41,055 nucleotides of DNA, from NCBI GenBank assembly GCA_019247495.1, contig JAFAOU010000246.1, forward strand, positions 1 through 41,055. The letters are read 5' to 3'. A program made the position numbers and the translations under genes. This stretch comes from Acidobacteriota bacterium. Its GTDB lineage: Bacteria > Acidobacteriota > Thermoanaerobaculia > Gp7-AA8. Under the pieces are notes generated by a model that worked only from the letters and a program-made list of their open reading frames with translations, was not told where the DNA came from and did no database searches. Shown here piece after piece: positions 1 to 6,987 of the stretch (positions within the stretch are counted from its first letter, which is position 1; every line of letters begins with the position of its first letter).

Positions 1-2
1 AA

Positions 3-878
3 GGACGCAACATCCGCGCGCTGGAGCTCGCTACCGGCGTCGACCTGATCGTCGACGAGACGCCGGAAGCGGTCATCCTCTCCGGCTTCGATCCGATCCG
101 CCGCGAGATCGCCCGTATCTCGCTCGAACGCCTCATGCAGGACGGCCGCATCCATCCCGCCCGCATCGAGGAGCTGGTCGAGAAGGTGCGCCAGGAGCTC
201 GATCAGAAATTGTTCGAAGAAGGGGAGGCCGCAGCCTTCTCGCTCGGTATCACGGATATTCATCCCGAGGTGCTGCGCCTCCTCGGCAGGCTTCGCTATC
301 GCACGTCGTACGGCCAGAACGTGTTGATGCACTCGCTGGAAGTGGCGCAACTCGCGGCGCTCATGGCCATCGAGCTCGGAGTCAACGACACGATCGCCAA
401 ACGTGGCGGACTGCTGCACGACATCGGCAAAGCGATCGACCGCGAGATGGAAGGAACGCATCTCGAGCTCGGACGCCAGGTGCTGGAGAAGTACGACGAG
501 AAGCGCGAAATCATTCACGCGATGGAGTGCCACCACGGCGACTACGATCCGACCACCGTCGAGGCGGTTCTGGTCAACGCTGCCGACGCTCTTTCCGCGG
601 CCCGCCCCGGTGCGCGCCGCGAGATCCTCGAAAACTACGTGCATCGTCTCGAGCGCCTCGAAGGAATCGCAAACTCGATGGACGGCGTCTCGAAGAGCTT
701 CGCCATCCAGGCCGGCCGCGAGCTTCGCATCATCGTCAACGCCGAAAAGATCACCGACGAACAGTCGATCTGGCTCTCCAAAGATGTGGCGCGGAAGATC
801 GAAGCGGAGCTGCAGTATCCCGGTCAGATCAAGGTCACGGTCATCCGCGAGATGAGGGCGGTCGACTACGCGAAATGA
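3..878 (+). CDS. rny: Ribonuclease Y, C-terminal part (5' end outside window)
   Basis: RNase Y is a membrane-anchored endoribonuclease that starts bulk mRNA decay. The frame is open from base 3, so the gene begins upstream; the N-terminal membrane segment and coiled coil are missing. The first residues ([19 protein letters not shown], then [12 protein letters not shown]) are the end of the KH domain, followed by the linker with [11 protein letters not shown]. The HD domain follows, with [13 protein letters not shown], the metal-binding HD in [11 protein letters not shown], and the later [10 protein letters not shown] and [17 protein letters not shown] segments. The C-terminus ([18 protein letters not shown]) is intact. 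The stop overlaps the next start by 4 nt (ATGA), so it is translationally coupled to ymdB, an arrangement also found in Bacillus subtilis. Confidence 0.96.
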   Translation, partial: GRNIRALELATGVDLIVDETPEAVILSGFDPIRREIARISLERLMQDGRIHPARIEELVEKVRQELDQKLFEEGEAAAFSLGITDIHPEVLRLLGRLRYRTSYGQNVLMHSLEVAQLAALMAIELGVNDTIAKRGGLLHDIGKAIDREMEGTHLELGRQVLEKYDEKREIIHAMECHHGDYDPTTVEAVLVNAADALSAARPGARREILENYVHRLERLEGIANSMDGVSKSFAIQAGRELRIIVNAEKITDEQSIWLSKDVARKIEAELQYPGQIKVTVIREMRAVDYAK

Positions 879-1663
879 TCAACATCCTCTACATCGGTGA
901 CGTCGTCGGCCAGCCCGGCCGCAAGGCGTTGCATCAGAAGCTCAATCATGTCGTCGATCGCGAAAAGATCGACTTCACGATCGTCAACATCGAGAACGCC
1001 GCGGGCGGTTTCGGCGTCACCGAGGCGATCATGCATGAACTGTCCGAGCTTCCCATCAACGCCTATACCTCGGGCAATCACATCTGGGACAAGAAGGATT
1101 TCGTCGATAACTACGATCACTACGAGCACGTGATCCGGCCTGCGAATTACCCGCAGGCCAATCCCGGAAAGGGACGCGTGATCCGGCAGACGGCGGCCGG
1201 CGTGAATGTGGCCGTCGTGCAGGTGATGGGTAACGTCTTCATGCCGCCGTGCGACAACCCGTTCTACGTCGTCGATCGCGAGTTGAAGGAGATCGGTGAC
1301 ACCGCGAAAGTGATCGTCGTCGACATCCATTGCGAAGCGACCTCGGAGAAGCAGGCCATGGGACGCCACCTCGACGGCCGCGTCTCCGTCGTGGTCGGTA
1401 CGCACACGCACGTACCGACGGCCGACGAGCGCATTCTGCCGATGGGCACCGCGTTCCAGACAGACGTCGGGATGACGGGCGCGTATGACTCTGTGATCGG
1501 ATTTCGTCCCGACGAAGTGCTCTACCGCTTTCTCATGAATACGCCGAAGAAGCTGGAAGTCGCCAAGCGCGACATCCGGCTTTCCGGCGCGATGATCGAA
1601 GTCGACGAGACTACCGGCAAGGCCTCGCGCATCATCCGTATTCACGAGAAGGTCGAGGAGTAG
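875..1663 (+). CDS. ymdB: YmdB-family metallophosphoesterase (2',3'-cyclic nucleotide phosphodiesterase type)
   Basis: This is a calcineurin-like phosphoesterase of the YmdB family (262 aa), which in B. subtilis hydrolyses 2',3'-cAMP and affects sporulation and biofilm decisions. The binuclear metal motifs are all visible: D9 in [12 protein letters not shown]40-N41 in [11 protein letters not shown]68-H69 in GNHIWD, and the [14 protein letters not shown] and [10 protein letters not shown] segments near residues 150-185. Length is normal for the family. The ATG at 875 overlaps the RNase Y stop. A longer open frame extends upstream, but it lies inside rny and starts without homology. Conserved adjacency to rny suggests a shared role in RNA turnover. 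Confidence 0.94.
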   Translation: MINILYIGDVVGQPGRKALHQKLNHVVDREKIDFTIVNIENAAGGFGVTEAIMHELSELPINAYTSGNHIWDKKDFVDNYDHYEHVIRPANYPQANPGKGRVIRQTAAGVNVAVVQVMGNVFMPPCDNPFYVVDRELKEIGDTAKVIVVDIHCEATSEKQAMGRHLDGRVSVVVGTHTHVPTADERILPMGTAFQTDVGMTGAYDSVIGFRPDEVLYRFLMNTPKKLEVAKRDIRLSGAMIEVDETTGKASRIIRIHEKVEE

Positions 1664-1666
1664 TCC

Positions 1667-2251
1667 TTGCGCCTCGGCGTGATCACACTCGGGCACGTGC
1701 ATGCCGAGGAGCTGAATGCGCTTACGCCGCACCTGCAGCATCTCGAACAACTCGTTCTCGATGTTCCGTTCGACGATCCGCTCTCCAAACATCGGGCCGA
1801 GCTCAACCGCGCCGTCGATGCAGCGACGGACGATTGGCTGCTCATCGTCCGCGAGCGCGAGATCGTCGATGATGCCGTCGCCCGCGAGATCACCGACGCG
1901 ATGCGCGCACAGAACGCCTGGGGATTTCGGATCCGTTCGATCCCGATGTACGCCGGCAAGCCGTTGCGCATTGGCGTCACCGACGGCGAGCTGCGCCTCT
2001 TTCACCGCCGCCACCTTCTTCGCCGCGGCGAGTTAGGGGTTCAGGGAACGGTCGTGCGATTGAACAATGTCCTGCGCTCGATGAGCTTCGATACCGTCGC
2101 CGCGCACCGCGAGTACCTCGAGAAAAACGGTGTCCCGCATTCGCTGCTACGCCGTTTGCTGCTTTTCGCGCATCACGCGATCGTCACCCGCGCCCACGAT
2201 GCGAACACGCTGCGCTATCTGTGGATTGAAGCCGGTTACGACCACGGGTAA
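1667..2251 (+). CDS. Hypothetical protein, weakly glycosyltransferase-like
   Basis: This 194-aa protein starts with TTG 3 nt after the ymdB stop, so it is probably the third gene of the rny-ymdB unit. I do not recognise the family with certainty. The order of elements recalls the small GT2-like LPS core transferases: an acidic stretch near residues 55-65 (ATDDWLLIVRERE, where these enzymes have a DWxLxxDADE site), a short FHRRHLL strand, and VQGTVVRLNNVLRS. The catalytic DxD signature is not clearly present, so activity is doubtful. There is no signal peptide or membrane segment. The reading frame and codon usage match the neighbours, which supports a real gene. Confidence 0.6.
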   Translation: MRLGVITLGHVHAEELNALTPHLQHLEQLVLDVPFDDPLSKHRAELNRAVDAATDDWLLIVREREIVDDAVAREITDAMRAQNAWGFRIRSIPMYAGKPLRIGVTDGELRLFHRRHLLRRGELGVQGTVVRLNNVLRSMSFDTVAAHREYLEKNGVPHSLLRRLLLFAHHAIVTRAHDANTLRYLWIEAGYDHG

Positions 2252-2626
2252 TCACGCCACCTGTGGCTGTACCGAGATTTTGGGCGCAGTCAGCGCGCGC
2301 AACGTTCCGTTTGCGCGGAACTGGCGCGGGGACATGCCGAAGCGTTCGCGAAATTGCTGCCGAAAGTAGTTCTCCGAGTCGAAGCCGCAACGGCGGGCGA
2401 TCTGCGAGATGCGCATGTTGCCGTTCTTGAGCAGGCGGGCTGCTTTTTCGAGGCGCTTCTCCTTGAGAAAGTGGCTGAGCAGGCGTCCGGTCAGGCGGTG
2501 GAACCGGCCGGAGACGTACTGGCGCGTGTAGCCGAGTTCCTTCGTCACGGCTTCCACGGTCAACTCTTCGTCGGCGCGCATGCGGCGGCGCACCGTCTTG
2601 ATCAGAGCGCGTAAGAGGCCATCCAT
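2252..2626 (-). CDS. Short AraC-type transcriptional regulator (DNA-binding domain only)
   Basis: A 124-aa protein that is essentially one AraC/XylS DNA-binding domain with two helix-turn-helix units: ELTVEAVTKELGYTRQYVSG near residues 21-40, and MRISQIARRCGFDSENYFRQ near 70-90 followed by FRERFGMSPRQFR. The usual N-terminal ligand-binding domain is absent. The frame stays open to 3343, but I start at the ATG at 2626. It has an AGGAGG ribosome site a few bases upstream, and the upstream extension crosses the divergent gene and the 3072-3256 repeat without sensible sequence. It is convergent with and directly abuts the gene ending at 2251. Target unknown. Confidence 0.85.
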   Translation of the reverse strand: MDGLLRALIKTVRRRMRADEELTVEAVTKELGYTRQYVSGRFHRLTGRLLSHFLKEKRLEKAARLLKNGNMRISQIARRCGFDSENYFRQQFRERFGMSPRQFRANGTLRALTAPKISVQPQVA

Positions 2627-2755
2627 ATCGGTCCTCCTCGAATGCCTTCGCGCTGCTGTACACGTCCGTCCAGCGGGCGGTCCGGCGATTATTCGATTTA
2701 AGTGTGGCGACATCATAGTCCAAAATTCGGGGGTGGGCTGTGCAAAACTTCGGAG

Positions 2756-3070
2756 ATGAGCTTCGCGCCGGTTCAGAAGGAAGTCGACGACTACATCTCG
2801 CAATTCAAGGAAGGCTACTTTCCGCCGCTCTCGATGCTGGCGCGATTGACCGAAGAGCTCGGCGAGCTTGCGCGTGCTCTCAGTCACGACGCCGGTTTCA
2901 AGAAGCCGAAGAGCGGCGAAGCGAAGGGAGACATCGCGGAAGAGTTGTGCGACCTGATCTTCGTCGCCGTCTGCATGGCGAACTCCCTCAGCATCGATCT
3001 CGATGTCGCATTCGAGGCCGCGATGACGAAGTACCGCGTTCGCGACGCCGATCGGTGGACGCGGAAGTGA
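2756..3070 (+). CDS. MazG-like nucleotide pyrophosphohydrolase
   Basis: A 104-aa all-alpha NTP pyrophosphohydrolase of the MazG/YpjD type, which hydrolyses nucleoside triphosphates to monophosphate and PPi, often for housecleaning. The metal-binding pattern is visible as EELGELARAL near residues 31-40 and EELCDLIFVAVCMAN near 63-77, giving the ExxE...ExxD arrangement of the superfamily. The C-terminus FEAAMTKYRVRDADRW is typical. The start at 2756 (MSFAPVQKEV) is chosen because the upstream extension to 2702 has no homology. It is divergent from the AraC-type gene with 129 bp between starts. Downstream lies a large inverted repeat. Confidence 0.88.
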   Translation: MSFAPVQKEVDDYISQFKEGYFPPLSMLARLTEELGELARALSHDAGFKKPKSGEAKGDIAEELCDLIFVAVCMANSLSIDLDVAFEAAMTKYRVRDADRWTRK

Positions 3071-3071
3071 C

Positions 3072-3256
3072 TTGTCATCCTGAGTCGCCGGAGCTGCGCA
3101 GCGCAAAAGCGCGGAGCAGCGCAGGACGACGAAGGATCTCAAGATGCGCGGATTTGCCGAAGCCCGGTTTTGCCTCAGGTCGCGAAACTTGAGATCCTTC
3201 GCCGTCCTGCGGCGCTCCGCCTTCGGCTGCGCACCTTCGGCGGCTCGGGGTGACAG
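3072..3256. repeat. Large imperfect inverted repeat (GTCATCCTGAG type)
   Basis: Two arms of about 70 bp face each other around a loop of roughly 40 bp. The left arm begins TTGTCATCCTGAG and ends GACGAAGGATCTCAAG; the right arm begins CTTGAGATCCTTCGCCGTCC and ends CTCGGGGTGACAG. The arms match at roughly three quarters of positions. The GTCATCCTGAG...GAAGGATCT pair is a dispersed intergenic repeat that I recall from Acidobacteriota and some deltaproteobacteria. It fills most of the gap between the MazG-like gene and the lytic transglycosylase. It could act as a transcription terminator or RNA-stabilising stem, but that is inference. Confidence 0.85.
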
Positions 3257-3280
3257 GCGCGTGCTACGATTTCCTCTCCA

Positions 3281-3949
3281 ATGCGCCGCGCCGCGATCCT
3301 CCTCTTCACCTTTGTCGCTGTCTCTCTGCAGGCGCAGGTGCACCTCATCATCAAGAGCGACGGGACGAAAGTCATCTCCAATTTCGGCTCCGAGGCGTCA
3401 AGGCACGGGAGTGATTGGAACTGGTGGGCGAAGCAGCGCGACCGGCGTTCCAGCTTCGACGCGTACATCGATCGCTACGCCACGCAATATCGCGTCGATC
3501 CGGTTTTCGTTCGCGCGGTCATCCAGGTCGAATCCGACTTCAATCCTCGCTGCGTGTCCAACAAAGGCGCGCGCGGTCTCATGCAGCTCATGCCGGAAAC
3601 GGCGCGCGAGTATGGAGTCCGCAACGTCTTCGATCCCGAGGACAACATTCGTGGCGGCATCCACAATCTGGCCGACCTGCTCGCGCGGTACCGCGGCGAT
3701 CTCCGCCAGGTGCTCGCCGCCTACAACGCCGGCGACGGGGCGGTGGCGAAGTATCGCGGCATCCCGCCGTACGAAGAGACGATGACGTACGTCAAACGCG
3801 CGCTGACCGTGTACTACGGAACGCCCTACGGGCAGGCCACCAGCTTCGCCGGACGGCGCGGCGGCCGCAAGCTCACCGGCGGATTCGGCGCCGCCACGCA
3901 GCCGCTCGTGGCCATGCTTCCCGGCATGCGCTACCTCGGCACTCGCTGA
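3281..3949 (+). CDS. Lytic transglycosylase (SLT domain), secreted
   Basis: A 222-aa periplasmic muramidase-like enzyme that cleaves peptidoglycan with formation of 1,6-anhydro-MurNAc. Residues 1-18 form a signal peptide (MRRAAILLFTFVAVSLQA). The SLT/lysozyme-like domain runs from about residue 60 to 185. The catalytic Glu is E84 in VIQVESDFNP, followed by NKGARGLMQLMPETA and the LAAYNAGDGAV and PYEETMTYVK motifs. The tail after residue 190 is low complexity and basic. The ATG at 3281 gives the signal peptide; no strong ribosome site is visible. It lies just after the 3072-3256 repeat and 21 bp before the TPR-AIM24 gene. Confidence 0.93.
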   Translation: MRRAAILLFTFVAVSLQAQVHLIIKSDGTKVISNFGSEASRHGSDWNWWAKQRDRRSSFDAYIDRYATQYRVDPVFVRAVIQVESDFNPRCVSNKGARGLMQLMPETAREYGVRNVFDPEDNIRGGIHNLADLLARYRGDLRQVLAAYNAGDGAVAKYRGIPPYEETMTYVKRALTVYYGTPYGQATSFAGRRGGRKLTGGFGAATQPLVAMLPGMRYLGTR

Positions 3950-3970
3950 GCAGATACAATCGGCCACGGC

Positions 3971-5290
3971 ATGCCCGAACGCGATCCTGCTATCGCCCCG
4001 CCGTTCGACCAGGGCGTCTTCCTTCTCCACTACAACCGCGGTCGTGAAGCCTTTCAGGAGGCGAGGTACGCCGAGGCGCGGCGCGAGTTGGAGAATGCGC
4101 AGCGGATGCGTCCGGATGATGCCGACGTCCTCAATCTCCTCGGCTTGGTCTACTTCAAGACGAATGCGTTCCCCGAGGCGGAGGTCATCTATCGCCGTCT
4201 CGCGCTTGAAAATCCGAACGTCTTCATCCTGCACTCCAACCTCGGCTTGATCCTGTTCAAGCAGGGGAAGCTCGACGAATCAGAGCAGTTCCTGCTGCGC
4301 GCCATCGACCTCCGTCCGAACTACGCGAAGTCGCATCTCTACCTCGGACTCTTGTATCGCCAGCGTCGCAAGTACGGCTTGGCGCTGGAGCACCTCCGCT
4401 TCGCCGGCGCCGACAAAATCGTGCGCGAAGTGGAAGCCGAGATGCGGCCGGCCGGCGCGCCGCCACCGCCGCCTCCCGCTCCCGCGCCGCCACGGCGCGA
4501 CACACAGAAGATCACGCAGAAGATCGTGCCGCTGACGGACGGGCGAACGGCGCAGGTCAAGCCGATGGTGACCCAGCCAGGCGGCATTCCAATGCCCGCC
4601 GACGCGGCGCGAGTTGTCGACACCGCCCACACTGCCGCCCGCAAGTTGCAGGATGCCGTCGACGAAACGCAGCTCGCCGAGGAGAAACGGCTCGACCTCG
4701 GCAAGAAGATCGAAGGAGCCTCGAAGACCTTCACGCTGCACGAGAACGGATTTCTCGAAATCAACTTCGGCCGCAGCGTCCACGTGAAGCGCGGAACGGT
4801 GTCGAGCTACTCCGGCAATCTGAAGTTCGTGGCCGAATCAGGACTCCTCGGCACTACAGCGCAGACGCTTGTGAAGGCCGTAGGGCAGGGAAAGATTTTT
4901 GTTTACGAGAAGGGCCGGAAAACCTTCCTCCTCGACCTCAACGAAGAATTCATCTACGTCGAAGGCAGCAATCTGCTGGCGCTCGAAGACACGCTCACGT
5001 ATCGCGTTGAGCCGATCTACGACAGCACCTATCAGCGCAAGATCGATACGGTGAAGATTTTCGGAAAGGGCTCGCTGGCGATCTCCACGCACATCGAGCC
5101 GCTCACGCTACGCGTCACGAAGGAGTATCCGCTGTCGATTTCTTCAAGCGCGCTTGTGGCGTGGACCGGCAATGTGATCCCCACGGTAATGGACGACAAA
5201 TCGCTCGAAAACGTAATGATCGAGAATGCCGGCGACGCTGGTTTCAAGATTCGTTTCGAAGGCGACGGCGTAGTTGTTAGCGAGCAGTAA
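3971..5290 (+). CDS. TPR protein with C-terminal AIM24-like domain
   Basis: A 439-aa protein in two parts. Residues about 15-150 form roughly four tetratricopeptide repeats (for example ALENPNVFILHSNLGLILFK and LRPNYAKSHLYLGLLY). A proline-rich linker follows (about residues 163-175). From about 255 to the end is an AIM24/TIGR00266-type double-stranded beta domain: NGFLEINFGRSVHVKRGTV, GQGKIFVYEKG, FIYVEGSNLLALEDTL, then SLAISTHIEPLTLRV. No signal peptide is seen, so it is probably cytoplasmic. The AIM24 family has no firmly established biochemical role. The TPR part suggests a scaffold. It follows the lytic transglycosylase by 21 bp and may be co-transcribed with it. Confidence 0.87.
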   Translation: MPERDPAIAPPFDQGVFLLHYNRGREAFQEARYAEARRELENAQRMRPDDADVLNLLGLVYFKTNAFPEAEVIYRRLALENPNVFILHSNLGLILFKQGKLDESEQFLLRAIDLRPNYAKSHLYLGLLYRQRRKYGLALEHLRFAGADKIVREVEAEMRPAGAPPPPPPAPAPPRRDTQKITQKIVPLTDGRTAQVKPMVTQPGGIPMPADAARVVDTAHTAARKLQDAVDETQLAEEKRLDLGKKIEGASKTFTLHENGFLEINFGRSVHVKRGTVSSYSGNLKFVAESGLLGTTAQTLVKAVGQGKIFVYEKGRKTFLLDLNEEFIYVEGSNLLALEDTLTYRVEPIYDSTYQRKIDTVKIFGKGSLAISTHIEPLTLRVTKEYPLSISSSALVAWTGNVIPTVMDDKSLENVMIENAGDAGFKIRFEGDGVVVSEQ

Positions 5291-5297
5291 CGGCATA

Positions 5298-5313
5298 AGT
5301 AACGATTGTTACT
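5298..5313. promoter_or_regulatory. Perfect 16-bp palindrome upstream of RHH gene, candidate operator
   Basis: AGTAAC-GATT-GTTACT is a perfect inverted repeat with a 4-bp centre, 22 bp before the ATG of the ribbon-helix-helix protein. Proteins of that fold commonly bind short palindromes in their own promoter, so an autoregulatory operator is a reasonable inference. The region is more AT-rich than its surroundings and directly follows the TPR-AIM24 stop. Confidence 0.5.
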
Positions 5314-5335
5314 ATTCGGGCAGTACAATTCGCGG

Positions 5336-5617
5336 ATGGCGAAACGCGAACAAGAACGGCCCGTTGTCACGCAACCTGATTCCTGGGCCAAAATCACGGT
5401 CGTCCTGCTCGACCGGCATGTGGCTTATCTCGACCGAATCGCAGTCGATATCCGGTTGCAGTATGGATTTGCAATCTCCCGCGCCGAGCTGATTCGCGCG
5501 TTGATCGAAGCCGCTGCGCAAAGTGGTTTAGTGCTTTCGGACGCCGCTAACGTCAAAGAGATGATCGCGATGCTTAGCGAGGCGTGGGCGGGCGTGAAGA
5601 CGCGCAAAAAGCGCTAA
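5336..5617 (+). CDS. Ribbon-helix-helix (CopG/MetJ-like) DNA-binding protein
   Basis: A 93-aa protein whose middle fits a ribbon-helix-helix fold: a beta strand at AKITVVLLDRH, helix A at VAYLDRIAVDIRLQYG, the turn FAISRAELI and helix B through RALIEAAAQSG (residues about 18-65). The C-terminus is basic (KTRKKR). Such proteins dimerise and act as repressors or antitoxins; no toxin gene is adjacent. I start at the ATG at 5336 rather than 5306, because the longer form would translate part of the 5298-5313 palindrome. Its stop codon overlaps the stop of the convergent selenoprotein-like gene by a few bases (5614-5617). Confidence 0.75.
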   Translation: MAKREQERPVVTQPDSWAKITVVLLDRHVAYLDRIAVDIRLQYGFAISRAELIRALIEAAAQSGLVLSDAANVKEMIAMLSEAWAGVKTRKKR

Positions 5618-6150
5618 CGCCAGAGTTTCTGCGACGGAATCCGCAGCGCGCGATTGAATTTCGACGAGGCATTTTCCCACGCCACGATTTCCGTCAGCTC
5701 CACGATCGCGTCGTCATCGAAATGATCGCGGATGCGCGCGAAAAGTGCGTCGGAGACTTCGCGGCCGGTGATGGTCATGGCGTCGGCGAATTCGAGGACG
5801 AGGCGCTCGACGTCGTCAAAGAGCGCGGAGGCTTCCCAATCGGAGAGCGCCAGCAGCTTCTCGTCCGCGACGCCGAGTGCGCTGCCGACCGCAGCGTTGA
5901 TGTCCTGTCAGAACTCGCAGCCGTTGAGAAAGGCCACGCGCCGGTTGATCATGGCTACAAGACGCCGATCGATGAGACCCGAGGCGTCGAGCCCGCTCCA
6001 CATCATGCGCGCGCCTTTGAAAATCGATGGACGCCGCGCGTAAATCAGATGATTGAGCAGCGGGGCGCCCCATTGTTTCGCTTGCGCATCGAGTACGGCG
6101 CGGATGGAGCGGTCGAGTTGATCGACGTCGGCGTCAGGTACGCGGGCCAT
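5614..6150 (-). CDS. Probable selenoprotein: CMD/AhpD-like protein with CxxU active site (UGA at 5908-5910)
   Basis: This is a carboxymuconolactone decarboxylase/AhpD-like family protein of 178 aa if the in-frame UGA at 5908-5910 is read as selenocysteine. The first part ends IDRRLVAMINRRVAFLNGCEF; the UGA follows and the same frame continues QDINAAVGSALGVADEKLLA, later VLEFADAMTITGREVSDALF, then LFARIRDHFDDD and ending SRFNRALRIPSQKLWR. As I know the family, it reads NGCxFCxDIxxA here, so the UGA replaces exactly the second active-site Cys (C78, U81). That Cys pair is the redox centre of AhpD-type peroxidase reductases. The frame closes with TAG at 5614, overlapping the convergent RHH stop by 4 nt. 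The start is ATG 6150 (MARVP, usual in the family); GTG 6165 would add five residues. A pseudogene from one TGC-to-TGA change is the alternative, but the hairpin after the UGA argues against it. Confidence 0.85.
5880..5910 (-). promoter_or_regulatory. Candidate bacterial SECIS element following the UGA codon
   Basis: On the minus strand, the UGA (5910-5908) is followed by 11 nt and then a perfect 6-bp stem, CGCUGC/GCAGCG, closed by a 5-nt loop GGUCG (5890-5886). SelB-binding elements of bacteria need a hairpin just after the UGA with a G and U exposed in the apical loop. The E. coli fdhF element, as I recall it, also has 11 nt, a 6-nt arm and an AGGUCU loop. Both the spacing and the GGUC loop therefore match. 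No base was forced to fit; the stem lies inside codons for NAAVGSAL. Confidence 0.78.
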
Positions 6151-6173
6151 CGGCGCATCGTACACTTCCGGCC

Positions 6174-6956
6174 ATGCCTGAGTTACCAGAGGTCGAGCTG
6201 TATTGCCGCTACTTCGCGGAGCATGGGCTCCATCAGCGCGTTGCAGCCGTGCACGTCCTTGACGAACGCATTCTGGGAGTGCGGAACGCTGCGCTGAAAA
6301 AAGCGGTGGTTGGACGCGAGTTCACTCAGGTCCGCCGTCACGGAAAGCATCTCTTCGCCGATGCCGGCTCGTCGTGGCTGCACCTGCACTTCGGCATGAG
6401 CGGAGATCTTTTCTACTACGACAATGACAGCGCTCAGCCGCGGTTCGCGCGCGTTGTTTTCGAGTTCGACAACGGCTCGCGCCTCGCGTACGACGACATG
6501 CGGCTCTTCGGCGTCGTCGGCGTGACGCCCGGTCCGGACGCCTTCCTCGCCGAGCATCGCCTCGGGCCTGATCCGATCAGTTCCGGTTTTCGTTTGCCTG
6601 TTTTTCGCACGATCGTGCATGGCCGCCGGGGCGCCGTGAAGTCGCTGCTCATGACGCAGGAAATCATCGCCGGGATGGGGAACCTGTACGTCGACGAGAC
6701 GCTCTACCGCGCGTCCATTCATCCGCGGCGCGCGGTCGATGCGCTCTCGGACGCCGAGGTCGAAGCGATTTACACCGGCATCCGCGGCGTGCTCAAGGAA
6801 GCCATCGCTTTCAAATCGCGCGGCGGCGATTATCCCGTCAAGTGGCTCACGCAGCATCGCGAAGAAGGCGACCGCTGTCCCCGCTGCGGCGGCACGATCC
6901 AGCGCACGGTCGTGTTTGGCAGAACAACCTACTTTTGCGCGAAACATCAGGTGTGA
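6174..6956 (+). CDS. mutM: Fpg/Nei-family DNA glycosylase (formamidopyrimidine-DNA glycosylase-like)
   Basis: A 260-aa base-excision repair glycosylase/AP lyase that removes oxidised bases. The N-terminus is MPELPEVELY with the catalytic Pro2 and Glu3. K58 lies in RRHGKHLF and the DNA-contact loop in LHFGMSGDL. The H2TH region holds QEIIAGMGNLYVDETLYRA. The C-terminal zinc finger is CPRC - 16 residues - CAKH, so the fourth ligand is His where Fpg normally has Cys. The arginine in VFGRTTYFC corresponds to the finger-loop Arg. The family could also be called Nei. The gene is divergent from the selenoprotein-like gene, with only 23 bp between the two ATGs. A redox enzyme beside an oxidised-base glycosylase suggests an oxidative-stress setting (inference). 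Confidence 0.9.
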   Translation: MPELPEVELYCRYFAEHGLHQRVAAVHVLDERILGVRNAALKKAVVGREFTQVRRHGKHLFADAGSSWLHLHFGMSGDLFYYDNDSAQPRFARVVFEFDNGSRLAYDDMRLFGVVGVTPGPDAFLAEHRLGPDPISSGFRLPVFRTIVHGRRGAVKSLLMTQEIIAGMGNLYVDETLYRASIHPRRAVDALSDAEVEAIYTGIRGVLKEAIAFKSRGGDYPVKWLTQHREEGDRCPRCGGTIQRTVVFGRTTYFCAKHQV

Positions 6957-6987
6957 GCGGGCACCGCTCTTGCGGCTGCATCCGCGC

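Noticed and set aside
2627..3343. Extended 363-aa frame of the AraC-type gene
   Set aside because: The extension crosses the MazG-like gene and an inverted repeat and has no family sequence; the ATG at 2626 has an AGGAGG site.
5908..6165. Treating the 85-aa open frame as a complete truncated gene or pseudogene
   Set aside because: Family sequence continues in the same frame past the UGA to a stop at 5614, the UGA sits at an active-site Cys and a SECIS-like hairpin follows. Sec recoding fits better.
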